Both the position numbers and the translations under genes were made by a program. 64,000 bases of DNA from G963667975 sp963677395 (lineage in GTDB: Bacteria > Bacteroidota > Bacteroidia > Bacteroidales > G963667975), in contig OY781965.2 of the NCBI GenBank assembly GCA_963677395.2, positions 3,100,001 to 3,164,000 on the forward strand. The letters run 5' to 3'. The notes beneath the pieces were generated by a model that worked only from the letters and a program-made list of their open reading frames with translations, ran no database searches and was not told the origin of the DNA. Shown one piece after another: positions 60,155 to 64,000 of the stretch (position 1 is its first letter; every line of letters starts with the position of its first letter).

Positions 60155-63079
60155 TTATTTCTCATAAAACAATTGATGAATGCGTGTACGTATGTTTAAA
60201 TCAGAAAGTTTTGTATTTGTAGCACTGGGATTTACTCTGTTTGATAAAAATATATAGATCAGATTATTTGAAGGATCAGCCCAAATATAGGTTCCGGTAA
60301 ATCCGGAATGTCCGAAGCTTTTTACAGATGCACCAATACAAACCGGTCCATCTTCTATCGGAATCAGTAAAGGTTTATCAAATCCTAAACCTCTGCGATT
60401 CCCATTTTGTGGATACTGAACCGCGGTAAATTCATCTACTGTTTCCTGTTTCAGATAACGTGTACCACCATATTCGCCGCCATTGAGCAATAACTGAAGC
60501 AAAACAGCCAGATCTCCGGCATTGGAAAATAAACCTGCATGACCACATACTCCACCCAGCATCGCCGCACCTGGATCATGAACATAACCATGCATTAACT
60601 GGTCACGAAAAGCAGTATCATATTCCGTGGGAACAATCCGATCGCGTTCAAAAGTATTTAAAGGCTTAAAGCAAGTTGTTTTTAACCTCAAAGGCTGATA
60701 GAAATTTTCCTTTACATATTGATCCAGCGTTTTCTTTGATACTTTTTCGACCAGGGCTTTCATCAGAAAAAATCCTAAATCGCTGTATTTATACTCTTTA
60801 GTAGGCAATAGTTCACTTTCAGCAATCTCTTTCCATATCTTTTGCGGATAATCTTCTTTCAGAAAAAGAGAATCGGCCACACGTATCGGAAAGTAGTCAG
60901 AACTGTCACGTGAATAGAGCGCAGAATCAGGTTTTCCGTTACGAAGTGTCTTTTTATAGAAAGGAATCCAGGGTTGTAATCCAGCCTGATGAGCTAATAC
61001 CTCACGTATCGTGATGTTTTTCTTATTCGTACGACGAAGAAACGAAAGATAATGAGAAAGCTTACGGTCAAGATCTATTTTCCCTTTGTCAACCAGTTTC
61101 ATCACAGCCAGGGTAGTCGCCATAACTTTTGTAACCGAAGCTAAATCATACAAATCCTGATTATTAACCAACTGCAAAGAATCATATTGGTGTGAACCGA
61201 AAGATTTCTGATAAATCAACGCACCGTCTTTCGCCACTAAAATCTGACACCCGGGATAAGCTTTTTGCCGGATACCAAAAATTGCGATAGAATCAACTTT
61301 AGCCAAAGTTGCCGAAGAAATACCTACCTGTTCGGGCATTCTGAACGACAGGCACGTTTTCGGGCTGATTTCACTTTGCCCCATCATAAAATCAGAGGAG
61401 ACATTTACCGGAAGAATTCCGTCTGTTTTATTTCCACCAAACAAAGCCTGAGCCATCGCTTTACGGGCTTCAGGTCTGTCCTGACAAGCCAAAATCACAC
61501 CATCATACCGATACAATTCTTTGAAAACACCCAACGCATACGGAGACGCAAGCAGTGTAAACACAGACTCTTGAAAGCTATTTCGAACCCTTGATACAAA
61601 ATCAACTTCCGAAGGTGTAATTCCAAACATCTTTCCGCTCGATCCATTGGTTCCTAAAACCGACACTATCCCAAAATCATATTCTGATAATTGACTCAGT
61701 ACAGAGTCTGCCAAAAGTGAATCAATTACCGATGGCAGATTGAAGTGTTTTGCATCAGCATACTTATCAACCATCAATTGAAAGTCAGTTTTCGAAGTAT
61801 CGCCAATTACCACACAGGCAATTTTATGATTGTGGTTCATATTTAACGGCACAATATTTCCTGAATTTTTCAATAAAATCAAGGATGATTCGTAAAGGGT
61901 ATTGTTTAATGCCTCCGATTCAAGAGAAAGCAGAGCTTCCGGTGCGTTTACCGGAGGGAGTGTTGTTTTATTGTTTAATCCAAGATCGAATTTCGCTTCA
62001 AGTACTTTTCGGCATTTCGCTTCAATCTCTTCACAGGCAATCCGGTTACTATCCACTGCATTGCGAATGTATCTGATTGCCAATGCAACATCTTCGGGCA
62101 ATAGTAAAATATCGCAGCCGGCCATTAACGCACGTAATTCTATTTCTCCAGCTTTGTAATACTTTGTAATCCCTTTCATTTCCAATGCATCCGTATAAAC
62201 TAAGCCTTGAAATCCCAATTCTTTCCGGAGTAACGAATCAATAATTAAAGGAGAAATTGACGAAGGAGAATTTTTTGTAGAATCGATAGCCGGAACATGT
62301 AAATGACCCACCATTACTCCTTTAACTCCTTTATCGATCATATATTTAAACGGATATAAATCAATAGAATCAAGTTGTTTCCTGTCATGATTAATCACCG
62401 GGAGAGAAAGATGGGAATCAGTATCTGTATCACCGTGTCCGGGAAAATGTTTTGCAGAAGTGAGTAAGCCTTTATCCTGCATTGCTTTGGCATACATCCA
62501 GCCTTTGCGGGCAACATTTTCGCGGTTTTCACCAAATGAACGCGTATTGATCACAGGATTGGCAGGGTTACTGTTTACATCTACATCCGGAACAAAATTA
62601 ATGTGAATTCCCAACGCCTTACACTGATCAGCTACCTTGCTTCCGAAAGCATAAATCAATGAATCTTCGCGAATTGAACCCATCGTCATTTGACGAGGAA
62701 AGATGATTGTACTGTCCAAACGCATAGCAACACCCCATTCTCCATCAATAGAAACCAGTATCGGGATTCTCGATACAGAATTATAGAGATTGATTGCATT
62801 AACCTGATTTTGTGGATTCCCTTTAAAGAAACATACGCCTCCTATTCCCCACTTTTTCAGAAGATTCGCAATAGAGTTTGCATACTCAGTATCTTTTCCT
62901 GAGAAAGAACGAATCATCATCAACTGAGCAATCTGCTCGTCAATAGTGAGATATATCATCATGGAATCAACCCATTGCTGACGAGGAGTTTTAATAGTTA
63001 TATTTTGTGTAAAAGCTTTATTTTGAACTAAAAACAAAAAGAGCAATAAGAATACAATACACGAATAAAAGCGTTTCAT
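60155..63079 (-). CDS. GH3 beta-N-acetylglucosaminidase fused to a serine hydrolase
   Basis: A 974-residue exported protein. I take ATG 63079, where a signal peptide begins (KRFYSCIVFLLLFLFLVQ); a longer start lacks one. Residues about 40-370 are a GH3 domain with the NagZ-type motif KHFPGHGDTDTDSH. A GH3 C-terminal-like region follows. Residues about 600-970 form a class C beta-lactamase-like domain with the SxxK motif SVTK, a YSD tyrosine motif in KYSDLGFFLM, and HSG near the end. The combination suggests joint removal of N-acetylglucosamine and peptide ester or amide bonds from cell-wall fragments. This fusion is known in Bacteroidota. Confidence 0.88.
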   Translation of the reverse strand: MKRFYSCIVFLLLFLFLVQNKAFTQNITIKTPRQQWVDSMMIYLTIDEQIAQLMMIRSFSGKDTEYANSIANLLKKWGIGGVCFFKGNPQNQVNAINLYNSVSRIPILVSIDGEWGVAMRLDSTIIFPRQMTMGSIREDSLIYAFGSKVADQCKALGIHINFVPDVDVNSNPANPVINTRSFGENRENVARKGWMYAKAMQDKGLLTSAKHFPGHGDTDTDSHLSLPVINHDRKQLDSIDLYPFKYMIDKGVKGVMVGHLHVPAIDSTKNSPSSISPLIIDSLLRKELGFQGLVYTDALEMKGITKYYKAGEIELRALMAGCDILLLPEDVALAIRYIRNAVDSNRIACEEIEAKCRKVLEAKFDLGLNNKTTLPPVNAPEALLSLESEALNNTLYESSLILLKNSGNIVPLNMNHNHKIACVVIGDTSKTDFQLMVDKYADAKHFNLPSVIDSLLADSVLSQLSEYDFGIVSVLGTNGSSGKMFGITPSEVDFVSRVRNSFQESVFTLLASPYALGVFKELYRYDGVILACQDRPEARKAMAQALFGGNKTDGILPVNVSSDFMMGQSEISPKTCLSFRMPEQVGISSATLAKVDSIAIFGIRQKAYPGCQILVAKDGALIYQKSFGSHQYDSLQLVNNQDLYDLASVTKVMATTLAVMKLVDKGKIDLDRKLSHYLSFLRRTNKKNITIREVLAHQAGLQPWIPFYKKTLRNGKPDSALYSRDSSDYFPIRVADSLFLKEDYPQKIWKEIAESELLPTKEYKYSDLGFFLMKALVEKVSKKTLDQYVKENFYQPLRLKTTCFKPLNTFERDRIVPTEYDTAFRDQLMHGYVHDPGAAMLGGVCGHAGLFSNAGDLAVLLQLLLNGGEYGGTRYLKQETVDEFTAVQYPQNGNRRGLGFDKPLLIPIEDGPVCIGASVKSFGHSGFTGTYIWADPSNNLIYIFLSNRVNPSATNTKLSDLNIRTRIHQLFYEK

Positions 63080-63122
63080 TACAAATAAATTAATCTCAGA
63101 GAGTATATTAGATTTGAAGTTG

Positions 63123-63130
63123 TAAAGGTA
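63123..63130 (-). promoter_or_regulatory. Near-consensus -7 box TACCTTTA for the GH3 fusion gene
   Basis: One mismatch to TAnnTTTG on the minus strand, 44 bases before the ATG at 63079. Confidence 0.4.
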
Positions 63131-63284
63131 TATATTATCATTCAAAGGGGAAAATGTAAATTCAGAAAGCTCTGTATAAACAAAAAATCATGTAGTTTAT
63201 TTAAGAGAATGTGTATATCCGTCTAACTTCAAATCTACAAGCAATCATTATTTCGTTTATTTTCGCATTATCAAAAATTGCAAC

Positions 63285-64000
63285 ATGAAAAAACAGAGCT
63301 TAATTGCACTTATGTGCTTATTGTTGGGATTGTCAATCCAAGCGCAAACAATGAAATCTCAGCCTCAAACCGAAACCGACTCGCTGGTATTAAAAAAGCT
63401 GGATTGGTGGCAGGATCAGAAATTTGGTATTCTTATGCATTGGGGAACGTACAGCACACGTGGAATTGTTGAATCATGGTCAATTTGTCCTGAAGACTGG
63501 ATTGAACGTTCGATGAACGATTACAATCAATACCGACAGATGTACGAAGGACTGCGCTATGCCTTTAATCCGCTGAATTTCACTCCTGAAAAGTGGGCAA
63601 AAGCTGCTCGAAAGGCCGGATTACGTTACATGGTTTTTACCACTAAGCACCATGACGGTTTTTGCATGTTCGATTCAAAACTAACTGATTACAAGATTAC
63701 CGATAAAGATTGCCCATTCTCGGTGAATAAGCGATCCAACATCACCAAAGAAATATTTGATGCATTTCGCAAAGAAGGATTAGGTATCGGAGCTTATTTT
63801 TCGAAACCCGACTGGAACAACAAAGACTATTGGGCTCCCGAGTTTCCTCCTCTCGACAGAAATGTAAACTATAATCCCAAAAAATATCCTCAACGCTGGA
63901 AAAAGTTTTGCGACTTCACCTATGGTCAGATAGAAGAACTGATGAGCAGTTACGGAAAAGTAGATCTTCTCTGGCTTGATGGTGGTTGGGTACGTCCGAT
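63285..64000 (+). CDS. GH29 alpha-L-fucosidase (C-terminus cut by window edge)
   Basis: The frame opens at ATG 63285 with a signal peptide (KKQSLIALMCLLLGLSIQAQ) and continues to the edge, giving about 238 residues. The GH29 fold is clear in WWQDQKFGILMHWGTYS, then AGLRYMVFTTKHHDGFCMFDS with the conserved HHDGF, and DLLWLDGGW, where the aspartate is the expected nucleophile. It would release alpha-L-fucose from glycans in the periplasm or outside. Start and the glycan context beside a GH3 gene on the other strand suggest a carbohydrate region continuing to the right. Confidence 0.93.
   Translation, partial: MKKQSLIALMCLLLGLSIQAQTMKSQPQTETDSLVLKKLDWWQDQKFGILMHWGTYSTRGIVESWSICPEDWIERSMNDYNQYRQMYEGLRYAFNPLNFTPEKWAKAARKAGLRYMVFTTKHHDGFCMFDSKLTDYKITDKDCPFSVNKRSNITKEIFDAFRKEGLGIGAYFSKPDWNNKDYWAPEFPPLDRNVNYNPKKYPQRWKKFCDFTYGQIEELMSSYGKVDLLWLDGGWVRP

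Overview
The window looks like a chromosome segment of a Bacteroidota bacterium, probably of the order Bacteroidales. The evidence is direct: more than fifteen genes are preceded by the -7 promoter box TAnnTTTG that the Bacteroidota primary sigma factor uses, and a short primary sigma factor of that type is encoded here. Shine-Dalgarno sequences are mostly absent. A very large secreted protein ends in a type A type IX secretion sorting domain. The gene order birA | rsfS-ftsH-LUD-DUF2007-cdsA-psd is typical of the phylum. The base composition is AT-rich.

Layout. 1-6 kb: a TPR histidine kinase cut by the left edge, divergent from a molybdenum-cofactor operon (moeA, moaA, moaC, a MOSC-MogA fusion, an HD-domain protein). 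6-12 kb: a frameshifted outer-membrane protein gene, a DEAD-box helicase, an aspartic protease, envelope proteins, an FtsB/DivIC-like division protein and rsmG. 12.7-19.2 kb: a MacAB-TolC-like efflux operon joined to a LytS/LytTR two-component pair. 19.2-23 kb (minus strand): mltG, a GNAT, dapF and two envelope proteins. 23.4-28 kb: a DegP-type protease, rpoD, a probable structured small RNA, a small membrane protein and pyrG. 28-34.9 kb: a MITE-like element, an EFR1 flavodoxin-ferredoxin, lipoproteins, a second frameshifted gene, several small conserved proteins and a GPP34 protein. 34.9-36.6 kb: an intact IS1634-type insertion sequence between 167-bp direct duplications. 36.7-42.5 kb: phospholipid synthesis genes (psd, cdsA), LUD, ftsH, rsfS and divergent birA. 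42.6-48.1 kb: the secreted papain-like protein and pyruvate kinase.

48.1-58.5 kb is an accessory island. It begins with about 19 tandem 42-bp repeats. A type I restriction-modification operon follows, with a fused methylase-specificity subunit, a GIY-YIG protein and a HEPN (RX4H) protein. A cyclophilin-like gene and a DinD-like gene come next. The two main cargo units (RM operon and DinD-like gene) are bracketed by four related imperfect palindromes. These share an inner core with a fixed A.A / C-G / A.A internal loop, but their outer arms differ in sequence while staying complementary. Elements B and D begin directly at the stop codon of the cargo gene, and the next cargo starts about 55 bp after elements A and C. 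This is the layout of integron gene cassettes, but the canonical attC core and an integrase are absent. I regard it as the most interesting signal here. Three copies of a second, hairpin-rich repeat, two of them ending in an outward-facing promoter, are interleaved with it.

58.5-64 kb returns to ordinary chromosome: a rhomboid protease, a membrane protein, a GH3-serine hydrolase fusion and the start of a GH29 alpha-L-fucosidase cut by the right edge. No rRNA, tRNA or CRISPR array was found.
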